Shown: piece by piece, positions 24,809 to 34,226 of the stretch
Position numbering within the stretch: the stretch's first letter is position 1
Layout: each line of letters opens with the position of its first letter
Source of the DNA: a bacterium
Lineage (GTDB): Bacteria > Hydrothermota > Tepidihabitantia > Tepidihabitantales > Tepidihabitantaceae
Reading direction: 5' to 3'
Assembly: GCA_035505375.1 (NCBI GenBank)
Contig: DATJQV010000041.1
Coordinates: 1-58,155 of the forward strand
Length of the DNA: 58,155 bases
Made by a program: the position numbers and the translations under genes
Notes under the pieces: generated by a model
What the model was told of the DNA's origin: nothing
What the model saw: only the letters and a program-made list of their open reading frames with translations
Database searches by the model: none

Positions 24809-25474
24809 CTACTTGGAGAGGTACTTCTGCGGGGCTTTGAGGAAGTTGTCTTTGCAGGCCTCGCTGCAGAAGTAGTAGGTCTTGCCCTGGTAGTCGTAGC
24901 TCGCGGCCGCGGTCTTCTTGTCCACGGTCATGCCGCAGACCGGGTCCTTGAGTATCGGTTCGCTCTTCGTCATTGCGATTATCCCATCATTTACACTTGC
25001 ATCGCTGAGCTTCGCGTCGGCCTTCACGAACGCACCTGACTGGTCGATGAATAGCGCCACGGGCATCGTGTCGACCATGGCCGCTGCTAGCGCCGTCTTC
25101 TTCTGGTCAACCAGCACCAGGCCGGTGAGATTGTGCGCCTTCGCAAATGCCTTGGTCGCCTTGGTGCCGGCCGCGAGCACGTACACCAGCATCGGCTGTT
25201 GGTCGCCCTGGGACGAGACTGCCGCCTGCACGACGTCCACGGCCTTGCCCGAGGCCTCATCGGTACCGGCGAGGACCATGAGCATCGGCATCTTGCCGAT
25301 GTGCTCGGACAGCCTGACCGTGTCGCCGTTCAGGCTCACGAGCTTCAGACCGGCAAGCCCGCCTTGGCTCGACATCGATAAACAGCTTGAGCCGTTCTGG
25401 CACATGGCACACTGCGCAAACGCTGCCCCGACTGCCATCGTCAGCGTGATTCCGATTGTAAGCAAGAGTTTCAT
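24809..25474 (-). CDS. Exported redoxin-like protein with C-terminal YHS domain
   Basis: 221 residues. The signal peptide MKLLLTIGITLTMAVGAAFA is followed by a Cys-containing stretch (QCAMCQNGSSCLSM), then a thioredoxin-like part (LKLVSLNGDTVRLSEHIGK, then MLMVLAGTDEASG) lacking a CXXC active site. It ends in a YHS domain: DPVCGMTVDKKTAAASYDYQ and YYFCSEACKDNFLKAP. YHS domains bind metals through Cys, so a periplasmic metal-handling role is likely. It is the last gene of the envelope operon, 10 bases after the OB-fold lipoprotein gene, with an AAAGGAA site. Confidence 0.8.
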   Translation of the reverse strand: MKLLLTIGITLTMAVGAAFAQCAMCQNGSSCLSMSSQGGLAGLKLVSLNGDTVRLSEHIGKMPMLMVLAGTDEASGKAVDVVQAAVSSQGDQQPMLVYVLAAGTKATKAFAKAHNLTGLVLVDQKKTALAAAMVDTMPVALFIDQSGAFVKADAKLSDASVNDGIIAMTKSEPILKDPVCGMTVDKKTAAASYDYQGKTYYFCSEACKDNFLKAPQKYLSK

Positions 25475-25484
25475 TGGTTCCTTT

Positions 25485-25874
25485 CTAGTTCAGTTCGAGC
25501 CCGGTTCCTACTACGGAGGCCTGGCCCGACTCAAGCACGACCTTGCCCATCGCCCGCACCCCGCCATGCACGTGCTGCGGTATGAACACGTTGGTCGGAT
25601 GCATGTTGACATAGATCAGTCCGGTTGAATCCTGCACCCACACCCAGCCCCCGGACGGGCATTCGCTCGTTATCTTGCCGGCTACGAGCACATCCTTACC
25701 TTCCCACGCCTGAGCGTTGGTGAGGATTTCCTTGGCCGTGGTTACGGCCATATCAGCAGGGATGGCCTTCCCGTAGGCATTGGACTTTGCCCCTCCGGCC
25801 GCCGTCTTCGCGCCGCAGCCGACAACGACCGCGGCGACTATCAACACTGCTAGCCCTAGAGTGATGTACTTCAT
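25485..25874 (-). CDS. Lipoprotein with OB-fold-like domain
   Basis: 129 residues from ATG 25874 (AGGAGA site; the upstream ATG is rejected). The lipobox is VVGC with Cys20. The mature part (AWEGKDVLVAGKITSECPSG, WVWVQDSTGLIYVNM, RAMGKVVLESGQ) looks like the small exported OB-fold proteins. The start overlaps the upstream ATPase stop by four bases, so it is coupled to the transporter. The ligand is unknown. Confidence 0.7.
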   Translation of the reverse strand: MKYITLGLAVLIVAAVVVGCGAKTAAGGAKSNAYGKAIPADMAVTTAKEILTNAQAWEGKDVLVAGKITSECPSGGWVWVQDSTGLIYVNMHPTNVFIPQHVHGGVRAMGKVVLESGQASVVGTGLELN

Positions 25875-26728
25875 GATTCTCCTATCCATACTTCTGCATT
25901 CTGACTTCTAGCTTCTGACTTCTGACTTCGTTCTATCTTCTCCGATAGTGTCTTTGTGTCTTTGTGGTAAGACTCTTCGCTTACGATTCTTCCGTCCGAA
26001 ATCTCAATCTTCTTGTCTGCCTCTGCCGCCAGCTCCGGGTCGTGTGTTGCCATGATGATGCCCAGTCCTTCCCGCGCCAGTTCCTGGAAGATCGCCAGTA
26101 CCGCGCCGCGCGACTTCTTCTCCAGCCTACCGGTCGGCTCGTCCGCGAGCAGTATCCGCGGCCGGTTCACGAGGGCGCGCGCGATAGCGACCCGCTGCAT
26201 GTCCCCGCCGTCAAGCTGCTTCGGCAGCGCCCGGCGCGACTTGGTCAGGCCGACCCGCTCAATCAGCTCGCTTACCCGCGTTTCATCATGCTTGCGCGCG
26301 AAGATGAGCGGCAACCGAATGTTCTCCTCCACCGTCAGCGTCGGTATCAGGTAGAAGAGCTGGAATATGAACCCGATGTGGTCGCGCCGGAACCGGACCA
26401 GTTCCTGTTCCTTCAAACCCGTGACCTCGGTGCCGGCAATCTTCAGGCTTCCCTTTGACGGCCGGTCCAGGCAGCCGATCTGGTTCAGTAGCGTAGTTTT
26501 GCCCGACCCGCTCCGGCCGACAATCGAGATCATTTCGCCCGGCGCCAGGGTCAGGTTGAGTCCGGCCAGCGCGTGGATAGTCTCGCTGCCCCGATGGTAG
26601 CTACGCCATAGATCAGTCGCGACGAGAAGTGGCGCGCGGGCCACGCCCGGAAAATGGGGACTGTACCGCGCCGAGTCGGACGCAGGCGCTCCGTGGGACT
26701 GTCCCAGTTTTCCGGCGCTAGACGACAT
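25871..26728 (-). CDS. ABC transporter ATPase (LolD/MacB type) with altered signature motif
   Basis: 285 residues. Walker A GRSGSGKTT, Q-loop FIFQLFYLIPTLT, Walker B ILLADEP and H-loop MATHDP are normal. The signature reads LDGGDMQRVAIARAL instead of LSGGQ/E, and the D-loop reads GRLEKKS instead of GNLD. ATG 26728 is chosen because GGAGG precedes it and it overlaps the upstream gene. Residues about 5-28 are then encoded by a palindromic element (26648-26714). The last 30 residues also look repeat-derived (SYHKDTKTLSEKI). It pairs with the second ATPase and the FtsX-type permeases. Confidence 0.85.
   Translation of the reverse strand: MSSSAGKLGQSHGAPASDSARYSPHFPGVARAPLLVATDLWRSYHRGSETIHALAGLNLTLAPGEMISIVGRSGSGKTTLLNQIGCLDRPSKGSLKIAGTEVTGLKEQELVRFRRDHIGFIFQLFYLIPTLTVEENIRLPLIFARKHDETRVSELIERVGLTKSRRALPKQLDGGDMQRVAIARALVNRPRILLADEPTGRLEKKSRGAVLAIFQELAREGLGIIMATHDPELAAEADKKIEISDGRIVSEESYHKDTKTLSEKIERSQKSEARSQNAEVWIGES
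26648..26714. repeat. GGGGACAGTCCC-type element in the 5' end of an ATPase gene
   Basis: Ends aaaatggggactgtaccgcg and gggactgtcccagttttcc bracket the usual gccgagtcggacgcaggcgc middle. It encodes the N-terminal extension of the ATPase without breaking the frame. Confidence 0.75.
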
Positions 26729-27545
26729 TCCCGTCCTCCAATCGAATAACCCGCGTAAACCGGGACTCCAGACTCAGGTCATGTGTTGCCACAATTACCG
26801 TCAGCCCGGAGTCCCGGCTTAAGGCCTGAAGGAGGTTAAAGATGCCATCGCGGATAGCAGTATCCAGATTGCCGGTCGGCTCGTCGGCCAGCAGCAGTCG
26901 CGGACGGTTGATAAGCGCCCGGGCCACCGCGACGCGCTGCATTTCGCCGCCGGAGAGCTCAGAAGGTTTATGCGTCATGCGGTGGCCGAGACCGACGAGG
27001 TCGAGAAGTCGCTTTGCTCTCTCCCGAGGGATAGAGGGATCAAGGGATCGAGGGATCAAGTGTCCGGACTCTCCCACTCTATCCCTTTGTCCCTTTATCT
27101 CTTTATCCCTCATGTTCTCGCCATTTCCCTTGCCCCACATTGTGGGCAGCAGGACGTTTTCGGTCGCGGTCAGGGCCGGCATCAGATAGAACTCCTGGAA
27201 CACGAACCCGATGTTCTTGCGCCGGAGCGCGTCGAGGCGAACTCCACGTCGGGCGACGTCGGTGCCCAGCACTTGGAGGCTGCCTTCGGTTGGCCGGTCC
27301 ATCAGGCCGATGAGATTGAGCAGCGTGGTCTTGCCCGCGCCCGAGTGCCCGACGACCCCAACGAACTCTCCGCACTTGACGTCGAGGCCGATGCCCTTCA
27401 AGGCGTGGATAGTCTCTGCGCCACGCCGATAGACTCGCGTAAGGCCGCGGGCTTGTACCGCAGGATTCGAGGATTCCAGGATTCCAGGATTCAAGCCGGA
27501 CACTAGACTCCTTGATTCCTCGACTCCTTGACCCCTGTTCTTCAT
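26718..27545 (-). CDS. ABC transporter ATPase (LolD/MacB type) with repeat-derived inserts
   Basis: 275 residues from ATG 27545, which overlaps the permease stop (TGATG). Canonical motifs: [49 protein letters not shown] and VATHD. Two stretches are foreign to the family: residues about 4-29 (27460-27537, ggattccag-type repeats) and about 145-173 (27026-27113, built of gggatagag/ctatccc words), the latter between the Q-loop and the signature helix. Both keep the frame. Together with the altered ATPase next to it, one composite ATP site may be degenerate. Confidence 0.88.
   Translation of the reverse strand: MKNRGQGVEESRSLVSGLNPGILESSNPAVQARGLTRVYRRGAETIHALKGIGLDVKCGEFVGVVGHSGAGKTTLLNLIGLMDRPTEGSLQVLGTDVARRGVRLDALRRKNIGFVFQEFYLMPALTATENVLLPTMWGKGNGENMRDKEIKGQRDRVGESGHLIPRSLDPSIPRERAKRLLDLVGLGHRMTHKPSELSGGEMQRVAVARALINRPRLLLADEPTGNLDTAIRDGIFNLLQALSRDSGLTVIVATHDLSLESRFTRVIRLEDGNVV
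27026..27113. repeat. Palindromic agggat/atccct element inside an ATPase gene
   Basis: The left half repeats gagggat/aagggat and the right half repeats atccctt. A close relative is inserted in the NuoG-like gene at 43106-43198. Confidence 0.7.
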
Positions 27546-28705
27546 CACTCCGCCTTTATCGCTTCGACCGGCTTCACGCTCGCGGCCCGGAACGCGGGGT
27601 AGAAACCCGCGACCAGCCCGAGCACGAGCGACAGGCCGACGCACATCAAGAGAGTCGGCAGCGAGAACCCGATGAGCGAACCTCTGGGCGCGTACGGTAT
27701 CATGCCGCGGATAATCGCCTCGACGAGCCGCGATGAGACGAGCGCAATGGCCACGCCGGCCAGGCCGCCGAGCACGGTGGTGAGGATTGTCTCGGCCCAG
27801 ACCAGCTTGAATACGTCGCCGCGTGAGCCGCCCATCGCCTTCATCATGCCGATCTCGCGGGTCCTCTCGAACACCGCCATAAGCACCGTGTTGAGGACGC
27901 CGACGCCGCCGAGGATGACAGCAATCAGTATGATGGCTGAGACGAACACCTTGGTGCTCGCCATCAGCGAACTGATGGTACCGAGCAGTTCGGATAGCGG
28001 GAAGACGTTCATGTCCACTTCGCTGGCCTTGAGCGAAGCGACCAGCGCGTCGGTTTGGTCCACGTGCCTCGCCTTGATGAGAATCAGCACGAGCTTGCCT
28101 TCGAGCCCGGAAATCTTCTGCAGAGTCTTGCGTGGCAGGAATACGAACCCGTCGTCCTGCGTGTTGGTGCGGCTGAGCACGCCGGCAACGTGGAGCCGGA
28201 CGTTCTTCTCCGGCACCACCCAGTAGTCACCGGTCTTGACCCCGGCATCCTGCGCGGCGGTAGAACCCATTATGACGTCGGAATCGGCGGCAAACCAGTG
28301 ACCGCTGATGCGCCAGGCCGGCCTGAGCTTCATGTAGTCTTCGTCAATCCCAAGCAGGATGACGTTCTTGTCGCCGGGAGCGAAAACCGCATCCATGATT
28401 ACGCCCGCGGCCTCAGCCACGCCCGGGTTTGCCTTCACCTTGGCAAGCAGGCTCTCGTCCATGTAGCGCGGCCACTTGCCGCCGTGGAGAGCAATCGTCG
28501 CGGCCTCGTACGGACAGCCCTTGGGCACGACGATCACGTGCGCGCCCAGTGCGCCGAGCTCGCCCTTGAGCCGGGCCTGGTAGCCCTGCTGGAACTGGAA
28601 CAACGAATAGAGAACAGCGATGGCAATGGCTACACCGAGCACGGTCAGTGTCGAGCGCGTCTTACGCCGAATCAGGTTCTTGAATGACAGCTTGAACCAA
28701 ATCAT
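27545..28705 (-). CDS. FtsX/MacB-type ABC permease
   Basis: 386 residues. First membrane segment at 20-40 (LTVLGVAIAIAVLYSLFQF), then a large periplasmic MacB-like domain to about 250, then three segments (FVSAIILIAVILGGVGVLNT, TTVLGGLAGVAIALVSSR, LLMCVGLSLVLGLVAGFYPA). The coupling motif GVLNTVLMAVFERTREIGMM is present. It is a paralogue of the permease at 28811-29971 (same length, shared GCPYEAA). It probably forms a MacB/LolCE-like mechanotransmission transporter with the two ATPases. Confidence 0.88.
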   Translation of the reverse strand: MIWFKLSFKNLIRRKTRSTLTVLGVAIAIAVLYSLFQFQQGYQARLKGELGALGAHVIVVPKGCPYEAATIALHGGKWPRYMDESLLAKVKANPGVAEAAGVIMDAVFAPGDKNVILLGIDEDYMKLRPAWRISGHWFAADSDVIMGSTAAQDAGVKTGDYWVVPEKNVRLHVAGVLSRTNTQDDGFVFLPRKTLQKISGLEGKLVLILIKARHVDQTDALVASLKASEVDMNVFPLSELLGTISSLMASTKVFVSAIILIAVILGGVGVLNTVLMAVFERTREIGMMKAMGGSRGDVFKLVWAETILTTVLGGLAGVAIALVSSRLVEAIIRGMIPYAPRGSLIGFSLPTLLMCVGLSLVLGLVAGFYPAFRAASVKPVEAIKAE

Positions 28706-28715
28706 GGGGAAAGTG

Positions 28716-28805
28716 CTCCAGTGATCTAGTGATCTAGTGATCCAGTGAGGAAGCAGACGGACGCGCCGCGCCCCTGCACTCGACCACTAGACCACTTGAC
28801 CACTA
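28716..28805. repeat. Palindromic gatctagtg/ccactagacc element
   Basis: Lies between the two permease genes: tandem gtgatctagtgatctagtga on one side and cgaccactagaccacttgac on the other, giving partial inverted symmetry. A similar ccacttgaccac word occurs near 48943. Confidence 0.5.
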
Positions 28806-28810
28806 CTCTG

Positions 28811-29971
28811 TTACTCACTTCTCAGCGCCTCAATCGGCTTTGCTCTTGCGGCCCGCAGCGCGGGGTAGAAACCGGCCACGACCGCGATGCCGAGCACGAA
28901 CGCCATAATCAGAAGGAAGCTGCCCGGCTCCAGCGCAATCACGCTGCCCTTGGGCGCGAGCGGGAGGAACTTCTTCACAAGACTCTCAAGCGCCCGTGAG
29001 CCGACGAGGGCCATGCCGAGCCCGCCGATTCCACCGAGCAGCGAGAGCATCAGGGTCTCGATCCAGACCAGCCCAAAGATGTGGGCTTGAGAAGCACCGG
29101 TCGCCCGCATCACACCGATTTCCTTGGTCCGCTCGAACACCGACATCAGCACCGTGTTCAGCACGCCCAGCGCGGAGATGACGATGATAATCATGACGAT
29201 GGAGAGCAGCAGCGACTTGGCCGAGCCCATCAGGGTCATCATCGTGCCCAGCAATTCGCCCATGGTAATCACTTCCGCGCCCTTGATCTTGCCCAGCCGC
29301 GATGCTACAACCGGAGCGTCGTCCGGGTTCTTCAGCCGGATAGAGATGCCGGTCAGCCTGTCCGGCTGGTCGAACATCTTCTGCGCGGTCGCGAGCGGCA
29401 CGAAGAAGAATCCGTCGTCCTCGTTACCGGTCGGCTCCAGTTCGCCGACCACGTCCAGCGTCAGGTCCTTTTCCGGGACGTAGATCTGGTCGCCGACGTG
29501 CGAGAGCTCGATGAGCGTCACGTCGTGGCCGAGAATCACGTCGGTCGGCTTCTCGGGGAACTTGCCCTTCAGCTTCCACCAGTTCTTCAGCCGCAGGGTG
29601 CTTGAGTCAATCCCGACGTAGATGTCGGTCCGGCCCTCGTCCGGGCGCACGATGCCGCTCATGAACATCGGTGCGGCAACGTCAATCTCGGGCATTGCCT
29701 GGACTTCCTGCAACACTTCGGCCGGCAGGTAGTTCGGAATCTTGCCGCCCTTCAGGATGAGCGAGGCGGCCTCGTAGGGGCACCCGACCGGAACGACCAT
29801 CATGTGAATGCCCATGCCCTGCAATTGAGTCTTGAGGGCTTTCTCATAGCCGCGGTTGAATGAGACGAGAGTGAACAGGACCGCCACGGCCACAATCATG
29901 CTTCCCAGCGTCAGGGTGGTTCGCGTCTTGTGGGCGAAAAGATTCTTCAGTGCGAAGCGTATGAAGTTCAT
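28811..29971 (-). CDS. FtsX/MacB-type ABC permease (paralogue)
   Basis: 386 residues, same architecture as its neighbour: one N-terminal membrane segment (TLGSMIVAVAVLFTLVSF), a periplasmic domain and three C-terminal segments. The family motif ALGVLNTVLMSVFERTKEIG is clear. Residues 55-65 (VVPVGCPYEAA) match the same position of the other permease, so the two probably form a heterodimer. It is followed by the palindromic spacer 28716-28805. Confidence 0.88.
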   Translation of the reverse strand: MNFIRFALKNLFAHKTRTTLTLGSMIVAVAVLFTLVSFNRGYEKALKTQLQGMGIHMMVVPVGCPYEAASLILKGGKIPNYLPAEVLQEVQAMPEIDVAAPMFMSGIVRPDEGRTDIYVGIDSSTLRLKNWWKLKGKFPEKPTDVILGHDVTLIELSHVGDQIYVPEKDLTLDVVGELEPTGNEDDGFFFVPLATAQKMFDQPDRLTGISIRLKNPDDAPVVASRLGKIKGAEVITMGELLGTMMTLMGSAKSLLLSIVMIIIVISALGVLNTVLMSVFERTKEIGVMRATGASQAHIFGLVWIETLMLSLLGGIGGLGMALVGSRALESLVKKFLPLAPKGSVIALEPGSFLLIMAFVLGIAVVAGFYPALRAARAKPIEALRSE

Positions 29972-29993
29972 GATTATGCCCGGACAGGGAACT

Positions 29994-30075
29994 TAACCAC
30001 AAAGACACCAAGGCACCAAGTCCGGGCCGGAACGGCTTGTGAAGACCCTTCGTGTCTTTGTGTCTTGGTGGTGAA
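29994..30075. repeat. Inverted accacaaag/ctttgtg element
   Basis: Begins aaccacaaagacaccaaggc and ends gtctttgtgtcttggtggt, with clear inverted ends. It separates the permease from the FMN-binding-like gene. Confidence 0.7.
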
Positions 30076-30094
30076 CATCCGAGGTCACTCCATC

Positions 30095-30736
30095 TCAGGG
30101 CCGGCCCAGCTCATCGTACACGATGAGCAGTTTCCGGGCCGCGGTCGCGACGGCCTGCGATGCCTTCTCCGCACCCTCGTCCGCCGGCTTCAGTCCTGAT
30201 TCGTCATTCGTCATTCGGAAATCGTCATTTGCCGACATGCCCTTGAACTGACCTAGAAACTCCTTGCTGCGTAGCGCGGCCTTGGCCTTTTCCCGGTCGC
30301 GCTGAATCCGCACGGCCTTGATGACCGGCCCGGAGTCGCCCTCAATCACCGCCACAACGACCTCGATGGCGCCGAACTGCCCTTTCCCGACATGCGTCAT
30401 GACGGTACCAACGCGGTTCTCCCCCTTGAACACGGGGAAGTACTTGAACTGGGTCTCGTCTGCATCAAGCGGAAGGCCCAGCCTTTGTTCAACCCGCTGC
30501 CTGACGGAATCGCTGATATCCGCGAACACGGTCTTGTAGCTGCCTGAACCGAATATGGCCGAGATGTCCTCGTCCGGCTGGCGCCAAACGCACAGCGATG
30601 CAAGGGCCGTGCCAGTGAGAGAGAGCGCGAAGAGCAGCGCGAAAACGGGGACTGTACCGCGCCGAGTTCGACGCAGGCGCTCCGAGGGACTGTCCCCTGT
30701 TTTCGCCCGCAGCGCTTGGCATTCTTGGCGGTTCAT
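30095..30736 (-). CDS. Exported FMN-binding-domain-like protein with repeat inserts
   Basis: 213 residues from ATG 30736, which leaves the barrel gene upstream intact. Residues 12-30 (TGDSPSERLRRTRRGTVPVF) come from a palindromic element at 30641-30705 and sit before the signal peptide (ALLFALSLTGTALA). The rest resembles FMN_bind proteins: YFPVFKGENRVGTVMTHV, GQFGAIEVVVAVIEGD, SKEFLGQFKG and a C-terminal helix. The Ser/Thr-Gly-Ala-Thr flavin attachment motif is missing; repeat DNA (attcgtcattcg, 30197-30231) lies at that place. FMN binding is therefore doubtful. Confidence 0.65.
   Translation of the reverse strand: MNRQECQALRAKTGDSPSERLRRTRRGTVPVFALLFALSLTGTALASLCVWRQPDEDISAIFGSGSYKTVFADISDSVRQRVEQRLGLPLDADETQFKYFPVFKGENRVGTVMTHVGKGQFGAIEVVVAVIEGDSGPVIKAVRIQRDREKAKAALRSKEFLGQFKGMSANDDFRMTNDESGLKPADEGAEKASQAVATAARKLLIVYDELGRP
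30641..30705. repeat. GGGGACAGTCCC-type element in the FMN-binding-like gene
   Basis: Ends gaaaacggggactgtaccgc and gggactgtcccctgttttc enclose the family middle gccgagttcgacgcaggcgc. It encodes residues about 11-32 of the protein, in frame. Confidence 0.75.
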
Positions 30737-30740
30737 ATTC

Positions 30741-31727
30741 CTAGAAGCGAACGACAACCTGCGCGATAACATTCCAATCCTCCGTGTTCTGATCAGCAGT
30801 TTGCAGGCAGTTCCGCTGGAAGGCGGTCTGTATCTCGAAGGCCGAGATGTCCGGCGGGTAGTAGTTCAGACCCACGCTGAGCGTACGGTCCGAGCCCTCG
30901 TGGGTGATATATCCGTCGCACGCCAGCATCGGTTCAAGCCAACGGGTTACAGCATAACGTGCCTCTCCATAGTAGCCGAAGACGGACGGCTGACTCAGCG
31001 CCGAATCCTTTCCGGCCACACCTTCGAGCCTGATGGTCAAAGGCCCCCAGTCAGTGGTGTTATCCAGACCGAGCCTATATTTCACCCTGCAAGACTGGGG
31101 GCCTTCATCCATCTTGGGGAGGCTATCTAACGACCAGTAAGGAAGCGAGCCGGCCAGACCGCTCAGTCCGAGTGTCACGTCGGCGTCGCCCAATAGGAAC
31201 CTGGGCGCAACCCGGGCAGTGACTACTTTGCCTCTGTCGTTGTCCATTGCGTCCGGTCCATTGCCATTGGACACCCAGAGCTTATAGTCAAAATGCCCGA
31301 GCTGGCCCAGGATGCCAAGACCAGGATCGAGGCGCAGACCCAGGGTCTTGGCAAAGGGAGTTTGAATAATCTGCGTGTGGATGTCATAGTCGGCAAGGAG
31401 CCCGAACGGAATGACCGCCTGCCCGACTCTGATTGTCGGCAGAGACAGCCCGAGCGGGAACAAGGCGTAGGCCTCGCCGAAATGGAAGCCGCTGGTCCAG
31501 CCCGACATCGCACCGCCGGCTCGAATCTGAATCATGGCAGTCAGAATGTCGCGAGTCCTTCCAGTAACCTGAGCCTGAATATCGCCTTCAGCACCCATCA
31601 ACTCAAAGCCCGACTCCATGGTGCCATATGTGTAGCGCGGGTACAGCGCACCGTTCAGCTTAACGCTGGATCCGGCGACACTGATACCCACGACGAAAAG
31701 AAGGGTTGTCGAGGTCCTCTTAATCAT
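30741..31727 (-). CDS. Outer-membrane beta-barrel protein (porin-like)
   Basis: 328 residues. A short signal peptide (TTLLFVVGISVAGSS) is followed by alternating amphipathic strands with aromatic girdles (LYPRYTYGTMESGFELMG, GYYGEARYAVTRWLEPMLAC, LSVGLNYYPPD), and the chain ends VVVRF, the terminal Phe used for barrel insertion. This resembles phosphate-selective-porin-like barrels. It starts in an overlap with the 44-residue membrane protein and is followed after four bases by the FMN-binding-like gene. Confidence 0.78.
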   Translation of the reverse strand: MIKRTSTTLLFVVGISVAGSSVKLNGALYPRYTYGTMESGFELMGAEGDIQAQVTGRTRDILTAMIQIRAGGAMSGWTSGFHFGEAYALFPLGLSLPTIRVGQAVIPFGLLADYDIHTQIIQTPFAKTLGLRLDPGLGILGQLGHFDYKLWVSNGNGPDAMDNDRGKVVTARVAPRFLLGDADVTLGLSGLAGSLPYWSLDSLPKMDEGPQSCRVKYRLGLDNTTDWGPLTIRLEGVAGKDSALSQPSVFGYYGEARYAVTRWLEPMLACDGYITHEGSDRTLSVGLNYYPPDISAFEIQTAFQRNCLQTADQNTEDWNVIAQVVVRF

Positions 31728-31854
31728 CGTTGCGCTCTTCCGGCTTGTGGTTGAACGACCTGACCAGAAAGACCACCGATGCCACCATCAGTGCGGCGAA
31801 CACCAGCACCGAGGTCAGGCTGAACATCCAGTTGGAGTCTGCGTATCCACACAT
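31720..31854 (-). CDS. 44-residue single-pass membrane protein
   Basis: MCGYADSNWMF precedes one membrane segment (LTSVLVFAALMVASVVFLV) and a charged tail (RSFNHKPEERNDD). Its stop overlaps the barrel gene start (GATGATTAAG), so the two are coupled. No ribosome site is seen. The candidate sigma-54 promoter at 31868-31883 would start the message only a few bases before the ATG. The topology (short outside, basic inside) is of the small envelope-operon type; no family recognised. Confidence 0.6.
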   Translation of the reverse strand: MCGYADSNWMFSLTSVLVFAALMVASVVFLVRSFNHKPEERNDD

Positions 31855-31867
31855 CGGTAATGCAGGG

Positions 31868-31883
31868 AGCACGCCTCATGCCA
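31868..31883 (-). promoter_or_regulatory. Candidate sigma-54 promoter of the envelope operon
   Basis: On the minus strand TGGCATGAGGCGTGCT: GG and GC elements are ten bases apart, as the -24/-12 class requires. The expected start point is about 31857, next to the ATG at 31854. A sigma-54 activator gene lies 1 kb away. Confidence 0.45.
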
Positions 31884-31967
31884 GCGGACAGCTGCGCACG
31901 TTTAGAGGCGAGCTACCGAAACCGGCCGTCTGCGGCTGGGTGAAAGTTGTCTGTTATGCTACAGCGG

Positions 31968-31985
31968 CTGTCTGCAGGCAGACAG
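31968..31985. promoter_or_regulatory. Palindrome, possible activator binding site
   Basis: CTGTCTGC and GCAGACAG are inverted around two bases. It lies about 110-130 bases upstream of the predicted transcript start at 31857, the distance at which NtrC-family activators bind. Function is inferred from position only. Confidence 0.4.
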
Positions 31986-31991
31986 TCCGGG

Positions 31992-32150
31992 CTAGGCGAG
32001 CTCGTGCTTCTTCATGCGGTAGATGAGGGTCGCGCGGGAGATGCCGAGCAGGCGCGCGGCTTGCGACTGGTTGCCGCCGGTCTTCTTGAGAGCGACCTCA
32101 AGGCAACTGCGTTCGGCTTCAGCGATGGCAGCAGCCCGCCCCAGTCTAGC
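31992..32150 (-). pseudogene. Duplicated Fis-type tail of an NtrC-family regulator
   Basis: The frame encodes LEVALKKTGGNQSQAARLLG and ISRATLIYRMKKHELA, almost the same as the end of the regulator at 32868-34226 (about 120 bases align closely at the DNA level). REC and AAA+ domains are missing and there is no proper start. It lies on the other side of the HepT/MntA genes from the intact copy. Confidence 0.7.
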
Positions 32151-32172
32151 GACTTCGTGTGACGCAGGCGGT

Positions 32173-32517
32173 TCAACGGCCCCTATCCAGTTCGGACAGG
32201 ACACTCTTGACCTTTGCCTTGAGGTCGGGCAACTCCCTCTCCGTGATGTTCCAGACCTCGTTCACGTCCACGCCCAGGTAGTCATGGATAAGGACGTCTC
32301 GAAAACCCGCGACCTTGCGCCAGGGAATCTCAGGGTGAGCTTTCCTCAGGTCGCTGGAAACCTGCTTTGCGGCCTCGCCCATTGTCTCGAAGTTGCGGAC
32401 AACGGCATCCCGTTGCATGCGAGACTGCATGAATGCATCACGTCCGGGGCGGGTGTACTCCTCAATGTTGCCGATGGACTCAAGAATACTCGTCAGATAG
32501 AGCCTGTCGTCCTTCAC
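32173..32517 (-). CDS. hepT: HepT-type HEPN toxin (DUF86)
   Basis: 114 residues. The family pattern is MKDDRLYLTSILESIGNIEE, RDAVVRNFETMGEAAKQVS and the catalytic RDVLIHDY (R73, H78, Y80), which fits the R-x4-H-x-Y motif of HepT ribonucleases. The Tyr is the site AMPylated by MntA in studied pairs. Its ATG overlaps the mntA stop by four bases, the standard antitoxin-first order. Confidence 0.88.
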   Translation of the reverse strand: MKDDRLYLTSILESIGNIEEYTRPGRDAFMQSRMQRDAVVRNFETMGEAAKQVSSDLRKAHPEIPWRKVAGFRDVLIHDYLGVDVNEVWNITERELPDLKAKVKSVLSELDRGR

Positions 32518-32801
32518 AGTGGAACCGCCTCGGCAAGTACCTGGTCACGGATGAACCAGTGCAGGGCACGCTCAGAGACAACGTCAACCTTGCGCCCGAG
32601 ATAATCCTCCAGGTCCTGCACCAATCCGACGTGGTCAAGCAGACTTCTGCTCTCGTCCATCTCGACCAGAAAATCCACATCGCTGTCCGGACCGGCGTCG
32701 CCTCGCGCTACCGAACCGAATACCCGCACGTTGCGCGCGCCGTATTGCTCCGCGATACCAATGATACGTTCGCGTTTGGCTCTCAACTCTTCTGCACTCA
32801 T
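32514..32801 (-). CDS. mntA: MntA-type nucleotidyltransferase antitoxin
   Basis: 95 residues. The minimal nucleotidyltransferase motif is VFGSVARGDAGPDSDVDFLV (GS 29-30, D41, D43). Such proteins neutralise HepT by transferring AMP to its Tyr. It is followed by hepT with a 4-bp overlap. The pair lies directly behind the NtrC-type regulator gene. Confidence 0.88.
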   Translation of the reverse strand: MSAEELRAKRERIIGIAEQYGARNVRVFGSVARGDAGPDSDVDFLVEMDESRSLLDHVGLVQDLEDYLGRKVDVVSERALHWFIRDQVLAEAVPL

Positions 32802-32867
32802 GTCGAGATTTCTCTAGCGCCAGTCTAGGCTCTTCCGACCTCGTGTCAAGCGCACCCGGTTCACCAA

Positions 32868-34226
<1,359 letters not shown>

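Noticed and set aside
24110-25039. A 309-residue gene with Ser-Pro-Ser-Asp repeats
   Set aside because: It runs through array 3, the palindromic block and antisense over the YHS gene. The array has no stop codons in several frames, and no ribosome site is present.
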